From Verrucomicrobiota bacterium (GTDB lineage: Bacteria > Verrucomicrobiota > Verrucomicrobiia > Verrucomicrobiales > DEV007): a DNA stretch of 19,486 nt. The notes beneath the pieces were generated by a model. The model saw only the letters and a program-made list of their open reading frames with translations. It was not told where the DNA came from and ran no database searches. A program made the position numbers and the translations under genes. The DNA lies in NCBI GenBank assembly GCA_027618625.1, contig JAQCER010000003.1:1-19486 (forward strand), read 5' to 3'. Positions 12,774 to 19,486 of this stretch are shown here, piece by piece. Position 1 is the first letter of the stretch, and each line of letters opens with the position of its first letter.

Positions 12774-12830
12774 GAGGAACTCTCTGACGTAGTGGAAAAC
12801 TCAGGCGAAGCAACGACAACCTACCTCAAC
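12771..12830 (+). pseudogene. Relic of the C-terminal tail of an exported paralogue of the 16280-18382 gene
   Basis: 12771-12824 matches 18275-18328 at 47 of 54 nt without gaps. Translated in the same phase it reads YEELSDVVENSGEATTTY against YEELSDGVEGSGEPTTTY in the intact gene. Most differences are scattered over codons, which suggests it was once a coding tail. Similarity stops abruptly at 12771, at the edge of a hairpin element, and fades after 12824, just before the CotH stop codon (12833-12831). No start codon or rest of the gene is present. Alternatives: a short copy made by recombination between paralogous tails. Confidence 0.6.
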
Positions 12831-15800
12831 TCAGCGTGGCCGCCTGCTGCGGAGGTAAAGTGCTCGACCACCCTGCGCGGGTTCAGAAACCTCCAGCTGC
12901 GCGCTGCCCGTCGCGTCTGTTGTGAACGTGTCGCCATCGCTCCAAGCCAGGAGGTCTGTCGACCACTGCAGGGTATGGGTGAGAAACGGTGCGCCCAGAA
13001 ACCGCAGACCGACCTTTCCAGATGGGAGCCATTCCACGTAGGTGATCTGGCCGGGGTCGTTGCCGTTGCCGTTGCCGTTTCCAACTCGTGCGGAAATGTG
13101 AATGTCGTCGAGTCGCATCATTGGTCCTGATCCCGTGTGACTGCCAGTTGAGTAGTAGCGCCAACGGAGTTCAACGTGTGGCTGGCCGTTGGCGATCGTG
13201 GGCAAGGCGAGAGGAGAGAAGCGGGTCTCGCCGGTGGCAGTCTCCGAGAGATACTCGACAGGGCTCCCGGAAGGGTCAAGAACATCTGTGAACGCAGCAT
13301 CGCCGACGGCGATCTGCAGGCGGATCGCGTATGGGGTTTCGCCTGGAACAATGGTGGCGGCAGTCCACGCAACGGTAACTTCTGTGACTCCGCGCGTATC
13401 CAGTGCGAGGACCACCGCGCCGGGGACGCCGCTGCCGGGAAAATCGGCGAGCCTTCCAGTATCCTTGAGCCCGACTCCGGCGGCATCGAGCCCCACGAAG
13501 CGGCTGCGATCGGTGAGAGCATAGGAACCGCTCCATACACTGTCCAATAGCGCGCCGGGATCCGGCTTGGCGGCACTGCTTTGCTCAAAACGAAGATAGG
13601 CTGGTTGCGTGCCCGCGGGCGCGTCGGTGTTCCACTGATCGAAACGAATTTCCTTGAGTTCCGCCAGTGGCGCCGCGGTCACTCCCTCGTCGCGTTCGAA
13701 GTATGCGCGAAAGAGGGTGTCGGCGGCTAGTGTAGTCGTCAGAGTTGGGGCCGAATTTCCGTCGCCGTTCTCCTCCCAACCTGTGAACCGAAAGCCCGGC
13801 CGCGGTTCGGCGGTCATGGCGATGGGCACGCCTTCGAAAAAGGTACCTTGCCACGGGTAGACCGGGGCATCGATCCCGGCGGTCGCGGTATCGAGGCGCA
13901 GGCGATGCACGGTAACCACGCCCGCACGCGGGGGAAGAACATCGACGGTGAGTTTCGCGATGCCTTCGAGGCCGAGTTCACGGACAAATTGCTGCCTGAC
14001 CGAGGCTGGGCGTTGCCGGGCGAAACCTTCCATGACTCGCACGTTGGTGATCCACACCGCAGTCGAACTGTTGCTGGTGCGCCAGCGCGAAACTTGCTCA
14101 GGCATCACCGGCTCGATGGCGGCGCGCATCTCGGCGAGCAGAGAACGCGCCCGCGTCGCACTGAAGTCGGCATTAAGGTAGCAGGCCATGGAGTTGATAA
14201 AGTCGTTGCGGAAGGTTGGGTTCTCGAGCAGTCCGCGCAGCAGAGCGGTCGACCAAGGTGCATTGAGTCCGGGTCGACCATTCGGGCTGATGGCTGCGGC
14301 GAGCGTGGCGTCGGAGACACCACCGCTCCACGGGTGACCGTACGCAAGATCGGTGTCGAAGAGCATCCAGCGCCAGCGGCCATCGTGCCCGGGCGGAACA
14401 TCCACCGCGTCCGGCTCGGGCGCGGGGCCTCGCCAGTAGCGGATGTTGTTGTGCGGCCAATCGGCATTGCCAAGATAGATTTCGGCTAGTTGATAGCGGA
14501 GAAAATGATCCACATCCATCAGTGCCGACACTTCAGCAAAGACGCCGGGATCACTGAGATCGCCGCGGTCCACCAGTCGTCGCAGAGCGCGATAACTGGC
14601 GATCCCCGAGGAGTTTCCCTCCTTAAACGAGCCGTCCGCTTCGGCCAGCGTGAGCTTTTCCTCGGCGATGCCGTAGTGCTCGGCCACGGATTCGAGATCA
14701 CCTTGTTCCTGCATTTGATACAGGCCCCAGAACTCGCCGTTGAGAAAGACGACCACCGGGCGCGGCGTCATTACATCGATGCCCGTGGTCGCAACGAGCC
14801 GGTGGCAGAGCGCATCGCGGAACATGGTGTAGTCCCAATCGTTGCCGGAGTTGCGCAGCCTGAGCCCGGTGAACGTCCGGCGTTCCCCGCCCGGCCCGCG
14901 CCGTTGCAGCCCGGGAAACAACGGATACTCGAAAGCATCAGCCGGCTGGAATTCGCCGAGCGGTTTCAGACCGAATGATTTCTGGCGGAAGGAACGGGAC
15001 GACTGGCCCTGGATATCGAGCTGGACGTTCTGGCGGAGGACCGGGCGACCGTCGCTCTCGAAAAACTCGAACGAGCCGAGGCGCTCCCAGGCATCACCGC
15101 GCTGGGTGTAGTTCGCTGGAGTATGTCCCGTGAGTGTTTCACCTGGATGCGCGGTGCGGTAGTCATCGAAAACTTTGCCCAGCATGTAAATGCCGGTGTT
15201 GTAATCGAACAGTCCGTCCGCCGGTGTGGTCAGCGAGATCACCGGCAGCCCCCACATTGCCGCCGGATTCAGTCCCACGAAAAACGTGCGCGTGCTCACT
15301 GGTCCAGGCAGTTGTCCCTCCTTGTAACTGCGTGCCCGGACGGTGGTGGCTTTCGGCACCAAGGCGCGCGGAGGGAACCAGCCGTTGGTGTGCTGGTTGG
15401 CTGTCGAAGTGCCATCGATTGTGGAGATTCCGTTCGGTTCGGGCGAACGGTCATGGACGTCGAGCGGCGCGGTGAAGTGTTCTGATTGCAAATCGGGAAT
15501 GCCACCGTCGAGCGTAAAGCGCACTCCTTCGCCTGAGCCTCCCTTCAGGGTCAGGGCGAAGGGTTCCGCATAGTTGCCGGCCTCGTGGGAAAACGTGACG
15601 GGTGCGCTGATCGCACTGAATCCGAGGCTGGCCAGTGCGTTGTCCTTTCCGGGCGTCGGCTGATCGAAGTAAAGCCAGGCGTCAGAGGCATCGGCCGGTC
15701 GCCCTTGTGAGACGTCGGGCAACGTTACCGCGAACACTTCTATGGCGTCATTGATTACGCCATCGGGTCCAATCACGCGGACGAAGTCGCCGGCGGCTCC

Positions 15801-16187
15801 CAGCCTGAACGAGCTGTGGTGCTCGCTGGCAGTTGACTTGTCGGGGGCGGCGGAAGCGAACACGATTACGTTGGCGCCTGGTGCCAACGTGCCTCCGGCG
15901 AAGTTCCACTCAACACGGCCGTTTCGGCTATCGGAGAGTCCGTAACCGGCGAGTTCGACCGTCTGGCCGGAAATGTTTGTAATTTCAATCCAGTCCGGAG
16001 TCCTGCCGGTGCGGTCGCGGAGCCCGTTTTCGTTCCACGTCACTACTTCCGCAACTCGGAGCGGTCCAGGTCCTTGCTGCAATTGCGGAACTTCCTGCGC
16101 GGGACAGATTCCGGGCAGAGAGATCAGGATCAGGAACAGGCGGTGAACAATTCCGAACCGTTTCCGTCTGACGAACGCAATTGACAT
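12831..16187 (-). CDS. Exported CotH-kinase family protein with lamin-tail, chitobiase-like and InlB-like domains
   Basis: Seen from ATG 16187, 1118 residues: signal peptide (1 to about 30, MSIAFVRRKRFG, hydrophobic core, PAQ); lamin-tail domain (43-180, PDWIEITNISGQTVELAGYGLSD); chitobiase/hexosaminidase-C-like domain (195-305, VRFTLDGGIPD, TTVRARSYKEG); CotH domain (315-720) with LDIQGQSSRSFRQKSF, LRNSGNDWDYTMFRDAL, FLNGEFWGLYQMQEQ, NADWPHNNIRYWR and WRWMLFDTDLAYG (Asp611, Asp613); InlB-like repeat (745-832, GFRFTGWEEN, FRAYFE); a beta-sandwich region (840-1035); a GNGNGNGN linker; and an FN3-like tail. Known: CotH proteins are atypical kinases, and the spore-coat member phosphorylates other coat proteins; the DTD aspartates bind metal. 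A start at 16253 is possible but puts 22 residues before the signal peptide. Inference: surface or extracellular, possibly phosphorylating exported proteins or binding glycan. Divergent from the gene at 16280. Confidence 0.93.
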   Translation of the reverse strand: MSIAFVRRKRFGIVHRLFLILISLPGICPAQEVPQLQQGPGPLRVAEVVTWNENGLRDRTGRTPDWIEITNISGQTVELAGYGLSDSRNGRVEWNFAGGTLAPGANVIVFASAAPDKSTASEHHSSFRLGAAGDFVRVIGPDGVINDAIEVFAVTLPDVSQGRPADASDAWLYFDQPTPGKDNALASLGFSAISAPVTFSHEAGNYAEPFALTLKGGSGEGVRFTLDGGIPDLQSEHFTAPLDVHDRSPEPNGISTIDGTSTANQHTNGWFPPRALVPKATTVRARSYKEGQLPGPVSTRTFFVGLNPAAMWGLPVISLTTPADGLFDYNTGIYMLGKVFDDYRTAHPGETLTGHTPANYTQRGDAWERLGSFEFFESDGRPVLRQNVQLDIQGQSSRSFRQKSFGLKPLGEFQPADAFEYPLFPGLQRRGPGGERRTFTGLRLRNSGNDWDYTMFRDALCHRLVATTGIDVMTPRPVVVFLNGEFWGLYQMQEQGDLESVAEHYGIAEEKLTLAEADGSFKEGNSSGIASYRALRRLVDRGDLSDPGVFAEVSALMDVDHFLRYQLAEIYLGNADWPHNNIRYWRGPAPEPDAVDVPPGHDGRWRWMLFDTDLAYGHPWSGGVSDATLAAAISPNGRPGLNAPWSTALLRGLLENPTFRNDFINSMACYLNADFSATRARSLLAEMRAAIEPVMPEQVSRWRTSNSSTAVWITNVRVMEGFARQRPASVRQQFVRELGLEGIAKLTVDVLPPRAGVVTVHRLRLDTATAGIDAPVYPWQGTFFEGVPIAMTAEPRPGFRFTGWEENGDGNSAPTLTTTLAADTLFRAYFERDEGVTAAPLAELKEIRFDQWNTDAPAGTQPAYLRFEQSSAAKPDPGALLDSVWSGSYALTDRSRFVGLDAAGVGLKDTGRLADFPGSGVPGAVVLALDTRGVTEVTVAWTAATIVPGETPYAIRLQIAVGDAAFTDVLDPSGSPVEYLSETATGETRFSPLALPTIANGQPHVELRWRYYSTGSHTGSGPMMRLDDIHISARVGNGNGNGNDPGQITYVEWLPSGKVGLRFLGAPFLTHTLQWSTDLLAWSDGDTFTTDATGSAQLEVSEPAQGGRALYLRSRRPR
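13059..13082. repeat. Hexanucleotide repeat encoding the Gly-Asn linker of the CotH protein
   Basis: GTTGCC is repeated three times (13059-13076) followed by GTTTCC (13077-13082). On the minus strand this encodes alternating Gly and Asn between the beta-sandwich and the C-terminal tail. The 6-nt unit keeps the reading frame when copy number changes, so linker length could vary between strains. Confidence 0.8.
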
Positions 16188-16209
16188 TGAACTCACGCTC
16201 GCACCAGCA

Positions 16210-16224
16210 TCTCGTGAATCGAGA
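16210..16224. promoter_or_regulatory. Small inverted repeat in the divergent CotH/repeat-protein spacer
   Basis: TCTCG (16210-16214), TGAAT, CGAGA (16220-16224) is an exact 5-bp inverted repeat in the 92-nt spacer between the two divergent starts. The spacer must hold both promoters; no convincing sigma-70 pair was seen. A shared operator is possible but the arms are short. Confidence 0.2.
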
Positions 16225-16279
16225 GATATGCTGCGGCATGTTCTTAAGTTCATCCGTTAAACTCCCACTTCGCCATCGC

Positions 16280-18382
16280 ATGAGCAAGATTCAATTCTCT
16301 AAACTGCCATCGGTTTTCTGCACCACATCACGCGTGCTCGCATGCTTCGCGTTCGGCACCGTCACTCTTTCCCTCGCTGGAATGCTCCACGGCCAGGACG
16401 GCCCGTTTCCTCCTGATGCCTGGCCGGCATCTGCGGATGGGTCAAAACGCGTGCACTTTTCCACGGTTGATTTTTCGCTGGAGCCGCTTGGAGCCGGATG
16501 GGAGGAAACGCTGACAGTGCTCTCAGGCGGTGATCAGCAAACCGAGCCGGTAACCATTGGTGGCTATGAAGGAGTCCGTGTAACCGGAAACTACCTCAAT
16601 ATCGCGGACCTGGACTATCCGGCCTGGGAAGACCACGAGGTCATCGACATTCTGGTCCACGTCTACGGCAACGCCGCGGTGCTCGATGGTGCTGGCAACC
16701 CGCGCAACTACAATTTTCTCACCGGAACACTGCCGGAATTGAATTTTCCCCTTGGCGGTTCCATTCCGATCGAAGGAAAGAACAACAAGTGGAACTGGGT
16801 GCTGTTTCGCATTTTCAACGATGAGCGCCCCAGCGGAGAAGGACGTTTTGTCGGCACAGTGCCTGCTGATGCACAGGGCGGGATTGCCGCCGGCGGTGTC
16901 AATGGCGGCACCATCCGATTCGAGGGAGTACCGCAGTTGATCGTGCGAGCGGTTGCCTTCGGCGAAGAGGGCGCCTTTGGCGAGCCTGAGCAAGTCAATC
17001 GTTTCGAATCCATCGAAGCCTGTGCCGCTGAGCCGGCCACCAACCATGCCTGGGTTAATATCAACGCCCGAACGGGCGAGCACATGGAAGTCATGAGCAG
17101 CGGTGATCAGGTCGCCACATTCGCGGAGAATATCGGCCCGGCCGACGACAAGCGCCGCGCGGTGGTGGCGGCGGGCAACTATCTGAACTTTGGTATCACG
17201 GACGAATATCTCGGAGCGTCGTGCAACGACCCGCGAGCGGTGAAAATTTGCATTGAATACTATGATGACCCCGCACTGGCCGGTCGCGTCTTCGGGCCGG
17301 ATGCCTACGCCACCGATGACAAGGGAGGTATTGGATTTATCGACCAGGCTGCCTGGAAGGCAAGCCGCGGTACCGGCAAATGGGTAAGGCAGGCCTACAT
17401 CGTGCCCTCGGTAAGTTTATTCGGAGTCAACGCGGGTGCTTTGACCGCCGGCCCGCGCATTGCTTTCGACGACGGAGCCGATTTTTATGTATCGCGCTTT
17501 GATCTGGCGATCGTACGCGTTGGCGATCATCCGCTGGCGGGTGACGATCCGCTGGCCAATTGTTTCCTCGATCCAGCGGTGTGCGCCGGGGAATACGGCA
17601 ACTACGCCGAAATGGATCTGGCGAAGAATATTTTCAACGGATTGATGCAGGGCAATTCCGGGGGTGACCAGGAAATGATCGAGGAAACGGCGGGCCCAGC
17701 CGATGACCGGCGTCCCGCAGTGCGCGCCGCCCGCGATGACGGCAATCCTGGATTTGCGCACCAATACTTGAACCTGGCACTGATCGACGAAGTCTTTGGC
17801 CCTTCCAGCCAGCCCAATGCCCGGCTCGCCATCTGCGTCACCTATTGGGATAACCCCGACGTCCAAGGTGCCGTGTTTCGGCCGGAAGTCTACCGCTCGG
17901 ACGTGAATGGCGTCGAAACCTTTGCTTTTACCGGAGACGGCTTCAACGTCGCCATCGAAGGAACCGACACTTGGCGCGAAGCCTATTTTGAGATTCCCAA
18001 CATCAAATTCAGCGGAGTGAACCAGGGGCCACAGGCTGCGGCGCGCTTCTTCATGTCTGACAAGATTCACTTTACGCGGGTCCGCTACGGCGTCATTCGA
18101 GATTGCGGACCCACCGCCGGAATCAACCCGCTGGAAGATTGCCTGGATCAGCTCGAACCGGTGGAGTTGTTTCAAATCTCAGCGGCATCCAAGACGGACA
18201 GCACAGTGTCCATCACCTGGAATTCCAAGGAAGGTGCAACTTATGTCGTCGAGAAAACGACTGACCTTCAAGCTTACGAAGAACTCTCTGATGGAGTGGA
18301 AGGCTCAGGCGAACCGACGACAACCTACGTCGACGAGGCAGCGACTGAGAACGAGGCCTACTATCGGGTGCGAGAAGAATAG
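16280..18382 (+). CDS. Exported protein of three related beta-rich domains with FN3-like C-terminal tail
   Basis: Function not recognised. Seen from ATG 16280, 700 residues: a signal peptide (1 to about 39, VTLSLAGMLHGQ); three domains of about 160-200 residues (about 56-245, 257-425 and 440-610), each carrying a GDQ motif (LSGGDQ 81-86, SSGDQ 273-277, SGGDQ 460-464), NYLN or QYLN (104-107, 300-303, 495-498) and, in the last two, ICIEYYDDP / ICVTYWDNP, FGPDAY / FRPEVY, W.R.AYI.P / W.EAYFEIP and F.GVN.G; and a C-terminal tail (628-700, VSITWNSKEGATYVVEKTTDL, ending YYRVREE) like the FN3-like tails common in Verrucomicrobia. The first copy is the most diverged. Paired cysteines (CAAE, CND, CFL, CAG, CGP, CLD) may form disulphides between domains. 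Inference: an outer-surface or secreted binding protein. No Shine-Dalgarno seen. The ATG at 16238 would add 14 residues; the 16280 start best fits a signal peptide. Divergent from the CotH gene. Confidence 0.9.
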   Translation: MSKIQFSKLPSVFCTTSRVLACFAFGTVTLSLAGMLHGQDGPFPPDAWPASADGSKRVHFSTVDFSLEPLGAGWEETLTVLSGGDQQTEPVTIGGYEGVRVTGNYLNIADLDYPAWEDHEVIDILVHVYGNAAVLDGAGNPRNYNFLTGTLPELNFPLGGSIPIEGKNNKWNWVLFRIFNDERPSGEGRFVGTVPADAQGGIAAGGVNGGTIRFEGVPQLIVRAVAFGEEGAFGEPEQVNRFESIEACAAEPATNHAWVNINARTGEHMEVMSSGDQVATFAENIGPADDKRRAVVAAGNYLNFGITDEYLGASCNDPRAVKICIEYYDDPALAGRVFGPDAYATDDKGGIGFIDQAAWKASRGTGKWVRQAYIVPSVSLFGVNAGALTAGPRIAFDDGADFYVSRFDLAIVRVGDHPLAGDDPLANCFLDPAVCAGEYGNYAEMDLAKNIFNGLMQGNSGGDQEMIEETAGPADDRRPAVRAARDDGNPGFAHQYLNLALIDEVFGPSSQPNARLAICVTYWDNPDVQGAVFRPEVYRSDVNGVETFAFTGDGFNVAIEGTDTWREAYFEIPNIKFSGVNQGPQAAARFFMSDKIHFTRVRYGVIRDCGPTAGINPLEDCLDQLEPVELFQISAASKTDSTVSITWNSKEGATYVVEKTTDLQAYEELSDGVEGSGEPTTTYVDEAATENEAYYRVREE

Positions 18383-18532
18383 ATAATCTACCACCTGCAC
18401 CGCAGCCTCAAATGCCTATTAACGCCGTGACCGGGAAAAGGTAATGGCGGTCAGCAGTTGGGGAGTTTGCCCGTGCGCACGTGCACATATCTGTGCTTTT
18501 ACAGTGATGGGGGATATGCTAGGGATTTCCTG

Positions 18533-19486
18533 GTGAATACAGAAGATCTCGGTTGGCGCAAGTTCCTGCAAACGTGTTGGGGGACGGCGTTCGTGAAAGC
18601 GCAGGCCCCGGTCAAGGGCGTGACGCTTCCGAACGACAAGGTACAGGTGATCTTGACAGACGTCTTTCGCCGGGCAGGCAGGCTGTTTGATGCCGATTCG
18701 AATCATGCAGAGGTTGCTGCTTTTATCGTGGAACATGCCCGGGTTGAGGCATTGGCGAAGATCGCCGAGGAGCGGAAGCTTTCAAAGGATCACAATCGCT
18801 ACCGCAACAGCGACGTGCAGTCGTACGATTTCGGCGACAACCCGGACTTTGATCGGCTGAAGACGCGCGACGCATCCGGCGTCCTGAACAGCCCCGAGCT
18901 GGAGTGGCTGTTTCCCGCTTTGTGGCCGATTGCCGTCGGCACGTTTCGCAAGTACGGCACGTCTGAACGTGACAGCGAGGAAGTGTTCTCCAATTGCCTG
19001 CAGAAACTGATGATGCCACGGAAAAGCACCGGTGTTGCGCCGCTTGAGACGTTGACCATTTTCGAAGAGGTGTTCCCGTTTTTCAATAAGCTGGTGCAGA
19101 ACGAGGCGGTGAACCGCATTCGTCAGGTCGCGGCGCTGAAGAACAAGGCGAACGTTCAGGAGAGCGTGGAGGCACTGGCGGAGTCTGAGCGTGGCCCGGT
19201 GCAGTTTGCGGATCCTAAGTCGCAGAGCACGGACGATTTTCCGGATTTCGACGAGATCTATAAGCTCTGTGGCAATTCGCTCGATGAGCTGGAATGGCGG
19301 TTGGTTACGGCGCTTTACATGGATCCGGGCGTCACCAAGAACCAGCTGTTGAACAACGAAGAACTGATGGCAGAACTGGGGCTGGCGAAAGCGTCCCACA
19401 TTTCCAGATGGCGCGGACTTTCAAAGAAGCTGGGCTTCGCGCTGACCAAGATGCGCAAACGCCTGGAGGAAGAGAATTATTTTTTT
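18533..19486 (+). CDS. Sigma-70-like protein with N-terminal extension (open at window edge)
   Basis: Seen: 318 codons open to the last base of the window, acidic-basic with no signal peptide. Residues 124-200 (LFPALWPIAVGTFRKYGTSERDSEEVFSNCLQKLM, then LTIFEEVFPFFNKLVQNEAVNRIRQ) resemble sigma region 2: a helix, a D-EE-VF-L segment and a long-spaced NEAVNRIR helix as in ECF factors. Residues 250-312 (SLDELEWRLVTALYMDPG, LMAELGLAKASHISRWRGLSKKLGFALTKMRKRL) look like region 4 with a helix-turn-helix. About 120 residues precede region 2, unusual for ECF sigmas. The GTG at 18533 is chosen because AGGG (18521-18524) lies 8 nt upstream; an in-frame GTG at 18473 has no such site. The 150-nt spacer after the previous gene shows no clear terminator. 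The family call is moderate; it could instead be another HTH regulator. Confidence 0.75.
   Translation, partial: MNTEDLGWRKFLQTCWGTAFVKAQAPVKGVTLPNDKVQVILTDVFRRAGRLFDADSNHAEVAAFIVEHARVEALAKIAEERKLSKDHNRYRNSDVQSYDFGDNPDFDRLKTRDASGVLNSPELEWLFPALWPIAVGTFRKYGTSERDSEEVFSNCLQKLMMPRKSTGVAPLETLTIFEEVFPFFNKLVQNEAVNRIRQVAALKNKANVQESVEALAESERGPVQFADPKSQSTDDFPDFDEIYKLCGNSLDELEWRLVTALYMDPGVTKNQLLNNEELMAELGLAKASHISRWRGLSKKLGFALTKMRKRLEEENYFF

Noticed and set aside
13848..14489. Plus-strand frame of 213 codons inside the CotH gene
   Set aside because: A shadow of a well-supported GC-rich gene on the other strand, with no recognisable protein pattern.
18428..18453. TGACCG/CGGTCA inverted repeat after the 16280-18382 gene
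   Set aside because: The arms are 6 bp with a 14-nt loop and no T-run follows, so it is not a convincing terminator.

Overview
The window looks like chromosomal DNA from a moderately GC-rich Gram-negative bacterium of the PVC group, most likely Verrucomicrobiota (an Opitutae-like lineage). This rests on the mix of genes rather than on a marker: a PQQ-type beta-propeller secretory protein starting with a WPQFRG motif, a PD40/M28/PDZ peptidase, a lamin-tail/CotH surface protein, exported proteins ending in the short FN3-like tail common in this phylum, and DUF58, DUF1805 and WbqC genes. No rRNA, tRNA, CRISPR array or transposase gene was recognised.

Layout. 1-565 (-): start of an exported PQQ-like propeller protein, cut by the window edge. 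696-2159 (+): MBOAT O-acyltransferase. 2171-4030 (-): a two-gene translation operon, prfB then trmD; prfB carries a textbook +1 programmed frameshift at an in-frame TGA. 4043-5765 (+): recO, then a DUF58 gene. 5788-8757 (-): a large secreted PD40 propeller/M28 metallopeptidase/PDZ protein. 8758-9412: an AT-rich stretch without a convincing gene but with several short direct and inverted repeats. 9413-10399 (+): 2-dehydro-3-deoxygalactonokinase, whose 3' end overlaps an opposing ATP-grasp gene (10372-11361, -). That gene is divergent from a WbqC-family gene (11525-12220, +) across a spacer with a tandem repeat and a palindrome. 12279-12629 (-): DUF1805 (YunC-like) protein. 12630-12830: hairpin elements and a relic of a coding sequence. 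12831-16187 (-): CotH-kinase surface protein, divergent from a 700-residue exported protein built of three related domains (16280-18382, +). 18533 to the end (+): a sigma-70-like protein, open at the window edge.

How the genes work together. Most of the window is a patchwork of short transcription units. The clear functional links are prfB-trmD (translation fidelity), ATP-grasp/WbqC (probably surface glycan decoration), and the CotH gene with its divergent exported neighbour (possibly a kinase-like surface protein with a partner or substrate).

The most unusual observations are: (i) a 54-nt near-copy (47 of 54 identical) of the 3' coding end of the 16280-18382 gene, lying just beyond the far end of the CotH gene and abutting a hairpin element; (ii) prfB and recO start codons separated by only 12 nt; (iii) several starts without a Shine-Dalgarno but with a -10-like hexamer 6-8 nt upstream, hinting at leaderless mRNAs; and (iv) the repeat-rich AT-rich stretch before the kinase gene. 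I did not find a clear multi-gene defence or other wholly novel system.
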